Below, piece by piece: positions 16,272-25,597 of a stretch of 64,000 bases of DNA. Under the pieces are notes generated by a model. That model saw only the letters and a program-made list of their open reading frames with translations, was not told the origin of the DNA and ran no database searches. Within the stretch, counting starts at the first letter, position 1; each line of letters starts with the position of its first letter. A program made the translations under genes and the position numbers. This DNA is from Suilimivivens sp963650485 (lineage in GTDB: Bacteria > Bacillota > Clostridia > Lachnospirales > Lachnospiraceae), in assembly GCA_963650485.1 (NCBI GenBank), contig CAVJLN010000007.1, forward strand, positions 1 through 64,000. The letters run 5' to 3'.

Positions 16272-19200
16272 ACACTTTGAAGATCGAAGCAGCTTCCCGG
16301 AAGGAAAACGAAGCTGACATCCCATTTGCCTTTTACGGGTGTCAAAGAGAACGCTTTCTCCGTATACTCCCCACACATCGGGAATTCCACAAGCTGCTTG
16401 ATTTCTTCCTCTCCCTGTGAGAACCGGATATGAAGACTGTTGCTGCTTTCCGGTGCCCGTCCGCAGATCCGGAGACCTGCGGTTCCTTCTTCTCCAAAAT
16501 CCATTCCCGTATAAGTAATCGTCACATTGTTTCCGATTCCGGTGATTGCACATTCTTCCTTCGTAAAGGTATCCCCATAAACCGAATCCGCTTCTGCCGC
16601 GTTCAAAGACAGCCATGCTTTTTGCAGCTTTCTGAATACAAAACCCTTCAGATGGATCTTCTGACGAACCACTATGCTGATCGTATTGATCCCGGTAACC
16701 CGTTTTGCCAGGGAATAGGTTTCTTCCTGATAGGTGTTCCAGATGGAGGGCTTCTGATAGATCACATCCGCAAGCAGTTGACAGCCTTCTTCTCCCGGAA
16801 CTCCTTCATAAATCCGGATCGGATATTCTTCGCTTGTCAGTGCAAAAATCGGCATTGTGATTTCATCGGATCCCACCGGTCCAAAATCAATGTTTCCAAA
16901 TGTTACTACGGTTTCTCCATCCCGTGCCGTTGCTACGCCACGTTCGTTTCCGTTACTGACCTCTCCCTGATACGAAGTATATAGACTTCCTGAAATCAGC
17001 TCATAAGGATTCCGGTACGCCTGTCCCATACCTTCTACTGTAAATTCCAACTGGCTGATCACACGGATTCCATCTGTGCCGCTGCGTGACATACACCGAA
17101 GATAAAAACTGCCATCTCCCATTGCATGAAGGTGTGCGGTATGCCCCTGCACCAGGAGCTTAACGAGATTGGAATCCACGCCATGCTCATCCACCACGCG
17201 GAACATCAGCTGGCGGTCCGTAGCTTCCCTCGGCTCAATCTCCGCTTCCACGATAAGATCCGGCTGTTTCTTCGAAAGATTCTGTCCCATAGGCGCATGC
17301 AGGGCGATCTTTCGCACCGGAATCTCTGCCTGTTTCTCTTCCGGTCTTTCTTCCTGACTCTGTTTTTCTTCCTCTTTCAGCCTTGCTTCTGGACTCTGTT
17401 TTTCTTCCTCTTCCTTCCTTTCTTTCCGGCTCTGTTGCTGTTCTTCTTCCAACCGTTCTTTCCGGCTCTGTTGTTGCTTTTCTGCTTTCTGCTTCTGTTC
17501 TTCCTGGCTCTCCCCGTATCTCTCTTCGTAATCTTCTATCCATTCTGTCTGTCTAGGGGCAGGTTTTTCTGCGAATAAATCCTGAAAAGCTTCACGATAA
17601 ATATGCAGTGCCTTCTCTCCATTCATAAATGGAATCATCTGATCAATTTCCACGACTTCACAGACTAGCTCCGCACTCTTTAATCCCTTTCCGGAAACCC
17701 GGATTCGGACAGCCCCCGGTATCATTCCGGTCTCAATGATGGCAAGAAGCTTTCCACTGAACAAGCGGCGGCTGTTTCCCTTATAGCTGTCCTCATCGGT
17801 ACTGTCTCCATTATCCAGTCCCACAAGGCGTCCTGCCCCTTCGACCTGCACTGTCACACGGTCTGCGGCATTCTCCACCGGATTTCCTTTTTCATCCCGC
17901 GTACCGATTTCCACAAAGAAAAGATCTCTGCCATTGGCCACCGCAGCTCTTCTTGACGCCTGCAGCACAAGCTCCGCAGAATTGCCAAAGGACGCTTTCG
18001 TTTCACGCGCTGTCACATTTCCCGCTTCATCATAGGCAACGGCATATAACACACCCTTTTCATAAGGCAGTGAATAGTCTGCAATGATATGATGACCGCT
18101 CCCCTTTTCATGCGTCAGCTGCTGCCGGCCGCAGCTCTTTCCATTGCAGAACAGTTCTACAAATGGCGCATTGGAACAGACACGGACATCAATGCTCTGC
18201 CCCTCATTAAAGTCCCAGTATGGGAAAATATGAATCATCGGTGCTTTCCGGTAATCGGTCCATGCCGACTGCCAGACATAATAGGCATCCTTCGGGAAGC
18301 CTGCCGTATCCACCTGTCCGAAGTAGGAATTCTTCGTGTGATACGGCGTCGGCTCTCCGATGTAATCAAATCCGGTCCACAGGAACTGCCCCATGGAAAA
18401 ATCCATATCCCGGTCTTCACAGACACATCTCTCCATAGACTTCGCCCCCCAGCTTGTCGGGCTGTTTCCAAGGCTCGAGCACTGCTCATCATCCTCCGTC
18501 AGGATACCTGCCTTTAACGGAAAATGATAAATCCCGCGGCTCTGTACAATCGACGAAGTCTCACTTCCGTAGATCACCCAGTCCGGATGTGTCTTATGAT
18601 GCTCTTCATAATACTTTTCTCCATAATTATAGCCGGCAAGCTTCACTTCGTCCGCACAGCGCTGCGCATTTTCCCACGGCATATAATTGGAACCGATCGT
18701 AATACCTGCATTTCCACGGTAATCATACTGCTTCACCAGGTCACGCAGCCTCACCGTGATTTCACGCCCATGCGCATCCACGTGGGTATCATATATCTCA
18801 TTTCCAATACTGAACATGATGATACTTGGGTGATTCCGGTCACGCATCACCCAGCTTTCTACATCACGCTCACTCCATTCCTTGAAAAACCGCGCATAAT
18901 CATAAGTGGTTTTCGACCGTTCCCACATATCAAAGGCTTCCGAAATCATCAGAATTCCCATCTCATCCGCCAGCTCGACCACGGCAGGCGCCGTCATGTT
19001 GTGCGTACCGCGCAGTGCATTCACGCCCATTTCTTTTAAGATACGGAGCTTTCTTACCATGGCAGTCCGGTGAAAGGCCGCTCCCAGTGCTCCCAGATCA
19101 TGATGCTCGCAGACGCCGTTCAGCTTCACCTTCCGTCCGTTTAAAAAAAATCCCTGTTCCGCATCAAATGCAATGCTCCGAAACCCAATCTGACTGTACT

Positions 19201-19984
19201 CTTCCTGAAGGACTTCCCCTTCCTTACACAACACCGTTTTCAGAATATAAAGCTGTGGATGTTCTACATCCCAGAGCATAGGGGATTTCACGCAATAAAT
19301 GCCGGCATTATGCTTGATGCTACGGCAGACCATTGTTTCCTCTAACAGCTCCACCTCATCTCCCAGCAGCAGTTCAATGGGCAGCTCGATCTCCGGCTCT
19401 GCTTCCCTTTTCTGATATAAGGTATGGCGAACCTCATCCCATGCATCTCCCACAATTTCCGTATCCGCATAAAGTAAAAAGTCCGTCTCCTCCCCATCCT
19501 TTTCCTCACAGGCTTTCGTATGGACATAAACTCCGTTTTCCCGGATATAGCTCTTTGACGTTTCCTTAAACCATACATCCCTGTAAATTCCGGCTCCGGA
19601 ATACCAGCGGCTGTTTGGCGAGCGGAAATTCACCGAAACCATGATCTCATTCTCCCCTTCCCTTACAAAGGGTGTCAGATCAATTTCAAAGGTTGAATAC
19701 CCATACTTCCACTCTCCCGCCTTCTGCTCATTTACCAGGATAGTGGTATCCATATATACCCCTTCAAAAATCAGGGAATATCGTTTGTCTTCCTGTGGCT
19801 GCATGGAAAAAATCTTCCGGTAATAGCCGCAGCCGTCCCGGTACAGATTCTTCACATCCGCAATCAGCCAGTCATGCGGCAGCTTCACCTTCTGAAACTC
19901 TGTAAGGTGCTTCCGTGCCTCAGACATATCCTGATCCGGCTGTCCGCACCAGAAGCTCCAGCCTCCGTTAAACAGTCTCTTCAT
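16235..19984 (-). CDS. Large GH2-family glycoside hydrolase with low-complexity insert
   Basis: A 1249-residue protein. The GH2 sugar-binding, immunoglobulin-like and TIM-barrel domains fill residues 1-600, with acid/base Glu396 in SIGNEIYDT and nucleophile Glu475 in YGSETSS. Ig-like domains follow to about residue 790. A Lys/Glu/Gln insert with repeats of the type QSRKERLEEEQ spans about 815-885, then a C-terminal carbohydrate-binding-like region (two beta-rich segments). There is no signal peptide, so the enzyme is probably cytoplasmic. Specificity is unclear: beta-galactosidase, beta-xylosidase and beta-glucuronidase activities all occur in GH2. Start: ATG behind AAGGAGGGTAT, overlapping the esterase stop by 17 bases, implying coupling. 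Confidence 0.88.
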   Translation of the reverse strand: MKRLFNGGWSFWCGQPDQDMSEARKHLTEFQKVKLPHDWLIADVKNLYRDGCGYYRKIFSMQPQEDKRYSLIFEGVYMDTTILVNEQKAGEWKYGYSTFEIDLTPFVREGENEIMVSVNFRSPNSRWYSGAGIYRDVWFKETSKSYIRENGVYVHTKACEEKDGEETDFLLYADTEIVGDAWDEVRHTLYQKREAEPEIELPIELLLGDEVELLEETMVCRSIKHNAGIYCVKSPMLWDVEHPQLYILKTVLCKEGEVLQEEYSQIGFRSIAFDAEQGFFLNGRKVKLNGVCEHHDLGALGAAFHRTAMVRKLRILKEMGVNALRGTHNMTAPAVVELADEMGILMISEAFDMWERSKTTYDYARFFKEWSERDVESWVMRDRNHPSIIMFSIGNEIYDTHVDAHGREITVRLRDLVKQYDYRGNAGITIGSNYMPWENAQRCADEVKLAGYNYGEKYYEEHHKTHPDWVIYGSETSSIVQSRGIYHFPLKAGILTEDDEQCSSLGNSPTSWGAKSMERCVCEDRDMDFSMGQFLWTGFDYIGEPTPYHTKNSYFGQVDTAGFPKDAYYVWQSAWTDYRKAPMIHIFPYWDFNEGQSIDVRVCSNAPFVELFCNGKSCGRQQLTHEKGSGHHIIADYSLPYEKGVLYAVAYDEAGNVTARETKASFGNSAELVLQASRRAAVANGRDLFFVEIGTRDEKGNPVENAADRVTVQVEGAGRLVGLDNGDSTDEDSYKGNSRRLFSGKLLAIIETGMIPGAVRIRVSGKGLKSAELVCEVVEIDQMIPFMNGEKALHIYREAFQDLFAEKPAPRQTEWIEDYEERYGESQEEQKQKAEKQQQSRKERLEEEQQQSRKERKEEEEKQSPEARLKEEEKQSQEERPEEKQAEIPVRKIALHAPMGQNLSKKQPDLIVEAEIEPREATDRQLMFRVVDEHGVDSNLVKLLVQGHTAHLHAMGDGSFYLRCMSRSGTDGIRVISQLEFTVEGMGQAYRNPYELISGSLYTSYQGEVSNGNERGVATARDGETVVTFGNIDFGPVGSDEITMPIFALTSEEYPIRIYEGVPGEEGCQLLADVIYQKPSIWNTYQEETYSLAKRVTGINTISIVVRQKIHLKGFVFRKLQKAWLSLNAAEADSVYGDTFTKEECAITGIGNNVTITYTGMDFGEEGTAGLRICGRAPESSNSLHIRFSQGEEEIKQLVEFPMCGEYTEKAFSLTPVKGKWDVSFVFLPGSCFDLQSVQFLPAGTEVHF

Positions 19985-21878
19985 ATACCCTCCTTACAAA
20001 CGGACTCATCGGCAAACCAGCTCGGTTATAAATAAGCGCCCCGATATTGGAAGTCCGGTAGCAGTAACGGATCTCCCTCACTTCCGTTTCTTTATCCGGA
20101 ATCCTCAGAACAATTTCCTGTCCTTCAATCTGTGCCTTAGCCTGCAGAGCTTCTCCGTTATCATTTACTACTTCAAAATCCAGAATTTCTGTCCCCTTAT
20201 CATCGGAGAAGGCATATAATCCTTCCGCATGGCTGCAGGTTAACCGGATCGTCCGGAGGTTATGCCCTTCCTCTGAAGCCACGGTAATCTCCGTCACCTC
20301 CGGTCCTCTGCTTTCCACGGGAATACCAAGACCAGCAGCCGCAAGCAGTGCCAGACGCCTGCCAAGCTCCTTCTTGTTCTGCGGATGCAGGTCATTGTCC
20401 TCGCCAAGGTCTATGGTTACTGTTGCCTCCACACCCGGAATTTCTACGGAACGGCGTTGCAATTCCCGAAGCACTCTCCAGCCTTCCTCTGCGCCCTCCA
20501 TATCCACCATGAGATTGGGAAGCTCCACAACCTGAAACGGAAGTTTCGGATCATTCCATTCCCTGCGGTACCCTTCGATCATACGCCGGAGCAGCTCCAG
20601 ATAATTGTCCGGATGGTTCGTATTGCTTTCGCCCTGATACCAGTTCACTCCGGCAATCGTATACTTATGGCAGGGAGCTGTCATTCCGTTGTAAAGTCCG
20701 GTCGGCTTCCAGTTCACGAAATCCGTCTCCGGCGCATGCTCGCAGGAAGCACCAATGCAGTAACTCCACGTTCCGTCCAACGGAATTTCTCCCTGCTTAT
20801 TAAAAATAGCGTACCTCTTTCCTTCCGTAAACCGTCCCTGTGCTTTTTCACTGATGACACGCAATACAATGGTATTCGTTCCCTTCCGCAGCAGTCCTTC
20901 CGGGATCTCGTATTTCCGGGGCGGATACTGATAATAAGTAATTCCCACCTGCTGCCCGTTTACATATGCCACATCACTGTCCACAATCGTTCCAAGCCAC
21001 AGTTTTGCAGACTTTCCTGCCATCTCCTTCGGCACGATAAAGGTCCGCCTGAACCATACGCTTCCGATAAATCCCTTTAATTCCTCTACCTCATCAAACC
21101 GGAAGGGAATCGTTACCACTTCCCAGTTGTCGCCATTATAGTCCTCTTCTTCCCAGTGCCCGGTCAGTCCCTGATCTGCTGCATCAAGACAGGCGTGCCA
21201 TGCATTACTCTGTTGTTCGTTCTTAAGGAGCTGCCCCTTCACGAACTCCGCATCACTGTACTTCTTTGCAAGTGCGAGCTCTTCAGTCATTCCATAAAGC
21301 ATCTCCCGGCTCATCCAGGATTCTATCAGGGAACCTCCGAGACTTGCATCAATAAATCCTACCGGAACCTTTAAAAGCTCCTGCAGGGCTTTGGCAAAAT
21401 AATACCCTGTCGCGGAAAAGTCCAGAATCGTCTCCGGCTGTGCACTCTTCCATTCCCCACTTTCAAGTTCCGTTAAAGGAGCGGTAAATACTCCGTTTTC
21501 CCGGATCTTAAAGGTGCGGATCTGCGTATTGGCACAGTCTGCCACATCCTCCGGGTACCGATCCTTTACCCGGTTCATGGGAAGCTCCATATTGGACTGT
21601 CCAGAACAGAACCAGACTTCACCAATGTACACGTCCCCGACGACCTCTTCATTTCCAAGATCATCCCGGAACAGCATGCTGAACGGTCCGCCTGCCTCCT
21701 GCTTCGGCAGAAGGACGGAAAATTCTCCCCGCTCATCCGTCTGTGCCACAGCCTCCTCTCCCCGGAAGAAAACCATCACACGATGCCCCGGAAGATCTCT
21801 TCCCCAGATATGAATTTCTTTGTTTCTCTGTAATACCATATGATTACTGATCAACCGCGGTAATTGTAATTCGCTCAT
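19968..21878 (-). CDS. SASA-family (sialate O-acetylesterase-like) carbohydrate esterase
   Basis: A 636-residue SGNH-type esterase. The serine block is FCSGQSNMELPM, with nucleophile Ser95, and the Asp/His block is DLGEDNDLHPQNK near residue 495. A beta-rich segment (residues about 240-345, WFRRTFIVPKEMAGKSAKLWLG) is inserted between them, a usual feature of the sialate O-acetylesterase and acetylxylan esterase group. No signal peptide is present. In a xylan locus the likely task is removal of acetyl groups from imported xylo-oligosaccharides; sialate esterase is the generic label and is not supported by any sialic-acid gene here. It forms a two-gene operon with the GH2 gene. Confidence 0.85.
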   Translation of the reverse strand: MSELQLPRLISNHMVLQRNKEIHIWGRDLPGHRVMVFFRGEEAVAQTDERGEFSVLLPKQEAGGPFSMLFRDDLGNEEVVGDVYIGEVWFCSGQSNMELPMNRVKDRYPEDVADCANTQIRTFKIRENGVFTAPLTELESGEWKSAQPETILDFSATGYYFAKALQELLKVPVGFIDASLGGSLIESWMSREMLYGMTEELALAKKYSDAEFVKGQLLKNEQQSNAWHACLDAADQGLTGHWEEEDYNGDNWEVVTIPFRFDEVEELKGFIGSVWFRRTFIVPKEMAGKSAKLWLGTIVDSDVAYVNGQQVGITYYQYPPRKYEIPEGLLRKGTNTIVLRVISEKAQGRFTEGKRYAIFNKQGEIPLDGTWSYCIGASCEHAPETDFVNWKPTGLYNGMTAPCHKYTIAGVNWYQGESNTNHPDNYLELLRRMIEGYRREWNDPKLPFQVVELPNLMVDMEGAEEGWRVLRELQRRSVEIPGVEATVTIDLGEDNDLHPQNKKELGRRLALLAAAGLGIPVESRGPEVTEITVASEEGHNLRTIRLTCSHAEGLYAFSDDKGTEILDFEVVNDNGEALQAKAQIEGQEIVLRIPDKETEVREIRYCYRTSNIGALIYNRAGLPMSPFVRRVYEETV

Positions 21879-21940
21879 TGCCCGTACCCCTGCCGGCTCT
21901 TCTCTGCCGGTTCCATTTCTGTAACCCTTGAAAGCAGTTA

Positions 21941-22120
21941 CTATTTTCTAGTGTAATGGTTTCTAAATAACTGCACCATTCACATAGGATATTTTTCTGA
22001 GAGTGCTGGACAAAAAACGTAGGCGTAGCGGGCTACGCTGAGGATTTTCGTCCTGTGCTATCAGGAAAACAGACGTGTGATATGGTGTAGTTAATTTAAA
22101 ACCGTTGCACTAGTCAACAG
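21941..22120. mobile_element. MITE-like palindromic element upstream of the esterase gene
   Basis: About 180 bp bounded by imperfect inverted repeats of roughly 40 bp. Left arm: CTATTTTCTAGTGTAATGG continuing through TTTCTAAATAACTGCACCAT. The right arm is its near reverse complement, ending ATGGTGTAGTTAATTTAAAA, then CCGTTGCACTAGTCAACAG. Nested inside are TTTTTCTGA/TCAGGAAAA, GGAC/GTCC and a perfect GCGTAGC-GG-GCTACGC core (22023-22038), so the whole element can fold as one hairpin. It is flanked on both sides by the dinucleotide TA, as expected for a mariner/IS630-type target duplication. It encodes no protein. It accounts for most of the 332-bp gap 21879-22210. Confidence 0.6.
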
Positions 22121-22170
22121 TATAGAGACATCCGGATCTTTTTTCTTTGCAATCCTGACTGTCTGTTAGT

Positions 22171-22186
22171 CAAATATTGCTCTGTT
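22171..22186. promoter_or_regulatory. Third copy of the candidate AraC box
   Basis: CAAATATTGCTCTGTT has 15 of 16 bases in common with the box at 15261. Orientation relative to the leftward gene is the same. It lies 293 bp upstream of the esterase start, against 138-162 bp for the GH3 gene, and the MITE-like element lies in between. Confidence 0.45.
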
Positions 22187-22210
22187 ATGTCATTTATTCC
22201 TGATTCAAGG

Positions 22211-23929
22211 TCAGTCTGTTCCCGCCAGACTGTCAAAGGTTCCTGAAATGCTGAGCTTTCCAAAGCCCTCCTCACGGTTTGGATAAATTTGATAAGTGGT
22301 TCCGCTTACCGTCTGGCGTCTGGCCCCCCGGATAAGATAATTGCGGATTTCCCGATTTTCGACCCACGGCTGGTTTTCTTCCACAATGGCCCATTGGAGA
22401 AACTGAGCTGCCGCACCTGCAGAAATTGCCGCAGCCAGGCTGGTTCCTGTTCTTTTGCCAAGAGCTGTACTGATCGATACACCGGGAGATGAAAAGTCCG
22501 GCTTAATGAGTCCCAGCCTCGTATAACCCCTTCCCGAAGAAGCATAAAAGCTGCCATTCCGATCATCATATGCGCTCACTGTAATGATCTCCCGCGCATT
22601 TCCCGGCTCCAGAATCGTTGTATAGGGCGATGGCTGCAAAAAATACGTTTCTCCGCGCAGGAATTCCTTTAACGGAAGCCACATATGAAAGCTGCCCTGA
22701 TTCTCCTGACTCCCCGTTCCCATCGCAGTCACATAGATGGTAAACACACCGGGCGCGGGGTCAAGGAAGCGGAAGAAAATCAGCTCTTCACCGGATCGCT
22801 GTTCCACCAGAATATGTCCGACCTGAATTTTCGTGTTTTCATAAACAAATGAAAATTCCCTTACATTCCGCTCCCTGAAGTCCACCTGTGGTGTCAGCTC
22901 ACCTCCCGGTGTACGGATGGAAATGGCATGTCGATCCGGTATCTTTCCCCAAAGCTCCATGGTAAAGCCGGTTTCACGCTCATCGACACGAAGCTCTACA
23001 GATTCTGTCTGTCCGGCACGGGAGCCTCCCTCATAGTGATGTGCGGTATTTCCTTCGTTTCCGGCACAGCAGATCACACAACGGCTCCTTCGCAGTGCAA
23101 TGCTGCTTAAGTAATCGGCCAGCACCGAATGTCCCTCATGATCCCCCATAGAGGTTCCCATTCCCATACAAATGATAAGCGGTCGATACAGGGAAATCGC
23201 ATAGCTTTCCAGATAACGGATTGCAACCAGCAGATCACTTTCTGCATAGCACGCCGTCTCCTGTGGCACCCCGTAGAATTCCTTCAGGTAGGACTTTGCC
23301 TCCCTGAGCTTTACCATGACAAGATCTGCATCTGCCGCACCCGAGGCAAAGCTTAATCCTTCATTCAGGAAGCTCCCTGCTGCCACACTGGCGATCGCAG
23401 TTCCATGCCCGTTCTCATCCACACTCGGAACAATGCTTAAGGGAGTCTCACTTTGCAGGGCAGCATTGATGACATCCCGGCGGTACTCTGTACCATAATA
23501 AATTCCGGCAGGCGGCTCACCCTCCTGGATGGTCTGATCCCAGATTCCCAGCAGACGTGTGCCACCGTCTTCGTTTAAGAAAACCGGATTCCGGTAGTCT
23601 ATCCCGGTATCCAGGAAGCCCACCACAACGCCTTTTCCGGTCAGATTAAGAGGGGCCCGCGAAACCGCAGTAATTCCGCTTATAAGCAAAGGCGTCGGAT
23701 CAAACGCATCCTGCATCAATCCATAAAGCTTTGGTATTGACTGATAAGGATACGTCCCTCCGACGCTCAAAGACGGAATCTCATTCCGTGCAATATAGGC
23801 AATTCCAATTTCTCCGTCTACCGGCTGGTAGACATATGCAGGAACACTCTCCCGCAATTCTTCCAGTAACACATAATCAGCTACAATGTCGTAAAAATCA
23901 TTGGATATGATTTTCTCACGATTAGTCAT
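22211..23929 (-). CDS. Csp-like S8 subtilisin-family peptidase
   Basis: A 572-residue subtilase with a complete triad: Asp107 in FLDTGIDY, His175 in ENGHGTAIA and Ser497 in GTSLAAAI. A beta-rich insertion of about 130 residues (roughly 295-425) lies between His and Ser. This layout, with an N-terminal prodomain (residues 1-90) and no signal peptide, is that of the Clostridia Csp-type proteases, whose best known members process the spore cortex hydrolase SleC. No SleC is encoded nearby, so that role is open. It begins 3 bases after the stop of the clpX paralogue, its ribosome site AGGA lying within that stop region; the two are surely co-translated. Confidence 0.85.
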   Translation of the reverse strand: MTNREKIISNDFYDIVADYVLLEELRESVPAYVYQPVDGEIGIAYIARNEIPSLSVGGTYPYQSIPKLYGLMQDAFDPTPLLISGITAVSRAPLNLTGKGVVVGFLDTGIDYRNPVFLNEDGGTRLLGIWDQTIQEGEPPAGIYYGTEYRRDVINAALQSETPLSIVPSVDENGHGTAIASVAAGSFLNEGLSFASGAADADLVMVKLREAKSYLKEFYGVPQETACYAESDLLVAIRYLESYAISLYRPLIICMGMGTSMGDHEGHSVLADYLSSIALRRSRCVICCAGNEGNTAHHYEGGSRAGQTESVELRVDERETGFTMELWGKIPDRHAISIRTPGGELTPQVDFRERNVREFSFVYENTKIQVGHILVEQRSGEELIFFRFLDPAPGVFTIYVTAMGTGSQENQGSFHMWLPLKEFLRGETYFLQPSPYTTILEPGNAREIITVSAYDDRNGSFYASSGRGYTRLGLIKPDFSSPGVSISTALGKRTGTSLAAAISAGAAAQFLQWAIVEENQPWVENREIRNYLIRGARRQTVSGTTYQIYPNREEGFGKLSISGTFDSLAGTD

Positions 23930-23932
23930 TTC

Positions 23933-25555
23933 TTATTCCTGTGGCTTTTCTTCTATCATATGCATGGGAATCTCTGCCCGATTCCGGATTTCAATCCTGG
24001 GGCCGCCCGTTCCTTCAATATATTCCCTCGTAATGGTAACGGTTCCAATATTGTCATCCTTAGGAATTTCATACATAATATCCAGCATAAACTCTTCAAT
24101 AATCGCACGAAGTGCTCTTGCTCCGGTGTCGCGCTCCATCGCCTTATCCGCAATGGCCTTAAGCGCCCCCTCATCAAACTTAAGCTGTACTTCATCCAAC
24201 TCCAAAAGCTTCTGATACTGCTTCAGGATTGCATTCTTCGGCTCCATAAGAATCTTCACCAGCATATCCCTGTCAAGTGGCTTCAATGTATAGATGACAG
24301 GCAGACGTCCCAGAAATTCCGGAATCATTCCGAATTTTTTGAGATCCTCCACGGTCACTCTGGATAACAGATCCTTGTCATTATCAAACTGATCCTTTAA
24401 CTCCGCATTGAAACCGATGGAGGTCTGTTTTGTCAGACGCTGCTTGATGATCTCCTCCAGATCCGGGAACGCCCCTCCACAGATAAAGAGGATATTCCGT
24501 GTGTTAATCGTAGCAAGCGGAACCATCGCATTCTTGCTGTTCGCCCCAACCGGCACTTCCACATCCGCGCCCTCCAGGAGACGAAGCATTCCCTGCTGTA
24601 CACTTTCTCCACTGACATCGCGGCTGTTGGTATTTTTCTTCTTGGCAATCTTATCAATTTCATCAATAAAAACAATTCCGCGTTCTGCCTTTTCCACATC
24701 GTTATCTGCGGCAGCAAGCAGCTTGCTGATAACGCTTTCGATATCATCACCGATGTATCCGGCTTCGGTTAACGAAGTGGCATCGGCAATCGCAAGCGGC
24801 ACATCCAGAAGACGTGCCAGCGTCTTTACCAGATACGTTTTACCGGATCCGGTAGGCCCAATCATCAGCATATTGGACTTCTCAATCTCAATGTCATCCA
24901 TAGTCCCGGTTGCCACACGCTTATAATGATTATAAACGGCAACAGAAATCACCTTCTTTGCATGCTCCTGTCCGATCACATATTCATCCAGACTTGCCTT
25001 GATCTGGTGCGGTGCAGGAATTTTATGAATATCCAGCACTGGTTCCTCGCCGTTCTTCGGTTTCTTTTTTTTCAGCTTCTGCTTGTTCGGGATTCCACCC
25101 TCGCCCTGTAAATCATTAATATTCACAAAGCGGATATTCGGAAAGCCCTGTCCCATGGACTTGTTCAGATCGTCCATCATGGAAGGATTATTCAGCATTC
25201 CCATATAGTCAAACTGGCTGACCGTATCCATCATCTTGTGCATACAGTCATTGCAGACCGTGATGTTATTCGGAAGCTTGAACATCTTGCCCACCTTGCT
25301 TTCCGGCCGGCGGCAGATAAAGCAGACATCCTCGTATTCGCCTTCCTTCTTCGAAGACTCTGTCTCCTTTTTGTCAGAAGCATCTCCAGCTGTGATTTCA
25401 GATACAGAGGAAGCTTTCTTGTTTTCCGTCACGATCGTTTTCTCTGCGTCTGTTACTTCCTTGTAACGGTCCGGATCCTGTTCCTTCCGGTTTGATTCTG
25501 TATTTTCAGGATCTTTGCTGTTCGGATCCCAATCATTCCTGTCAAAATCTGACAT
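23933..25555 (-). CDS. clpX: ClpX-like AAA+ unfoldase (paralogue with long N-terminus)
   Basis: A 540-residue protein against about 420 for housekeeping ClpX. An acidic disordered segment (1-75) precedes a C4 zinc finger (Cys78, 81, 101, 104) and the AAA+ core: Walker A GPTGSGKT (233-240), pore loop GYIG (266-269), Walker B IVFIDEID. The ClpP-docking tripeptide IGF is present (380-382). The RKH pore loop of canonical ClpX is replaced by a GANSKNAMVP-type sequence near 338-346. It therefore probably docks on ClpP but recognises other substrates. It lies directly upstream of the Csp-like protease and behind a 43-bp tandem array. Start: ATG with AGGG upstream. Confidence 0.85.
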   Translation of the reverse strand: MSDFDRNDWDPNSKDPENTESNRKEQDPDRYKEVTDAEKTIVTENKKASSVSEITAGDASDKKETESSKKEGEYEDVCFICRRPESKVGKMFKLPNNITVCNDCMHKMMDTVSQFDYMGMLNNPSMMDDLNKSMGQGFPNIRFVNINDLQGEGGIPNKQKLKKKKPKNGEEPVLDIHKIPAPHQIKASLDEYVIGQEHAKKVISVAVYNHYKRVATGTMDDIEIEKSNMLMIGPTGSGKTYLVKTLARLLDVPLAIADATSLTEAGYIGDDIESVISKLLAAADNDVEKAERGIVFIDEIDKIAKKKNTNSRDVSGESVQQGMLRLLEGADVEVPVGANSKNAMVPLATINTRNILFICGGAFPDLEEIIKQRLTKQTSIGFNAELKDQFDNDKDLLSRVTVEDLKKFGMIPEFLGRLPVIYTLKPLDRDMLVKILMEPKNAILKQYQKLLELDEVQLKFDEGALKAIADKAMERDTGARALRAIIEEFMLDIMYEIPKDDNIGTVTITREYIEGTGGPRIEIRNRAEIPMHMIEEKPQE

Positions 25556-25597
25556 TGGTGTTTCCCTGCCTTTCTTCCTGCCTTATATTTTGTGTAT

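Noticed and set aside
16235..16616. Minus-strand alternative frame overlapping the GH2 3' end
   Set aside because: It is a shadow of the GH2 coding frame, without family resemblance or a ribosome site.
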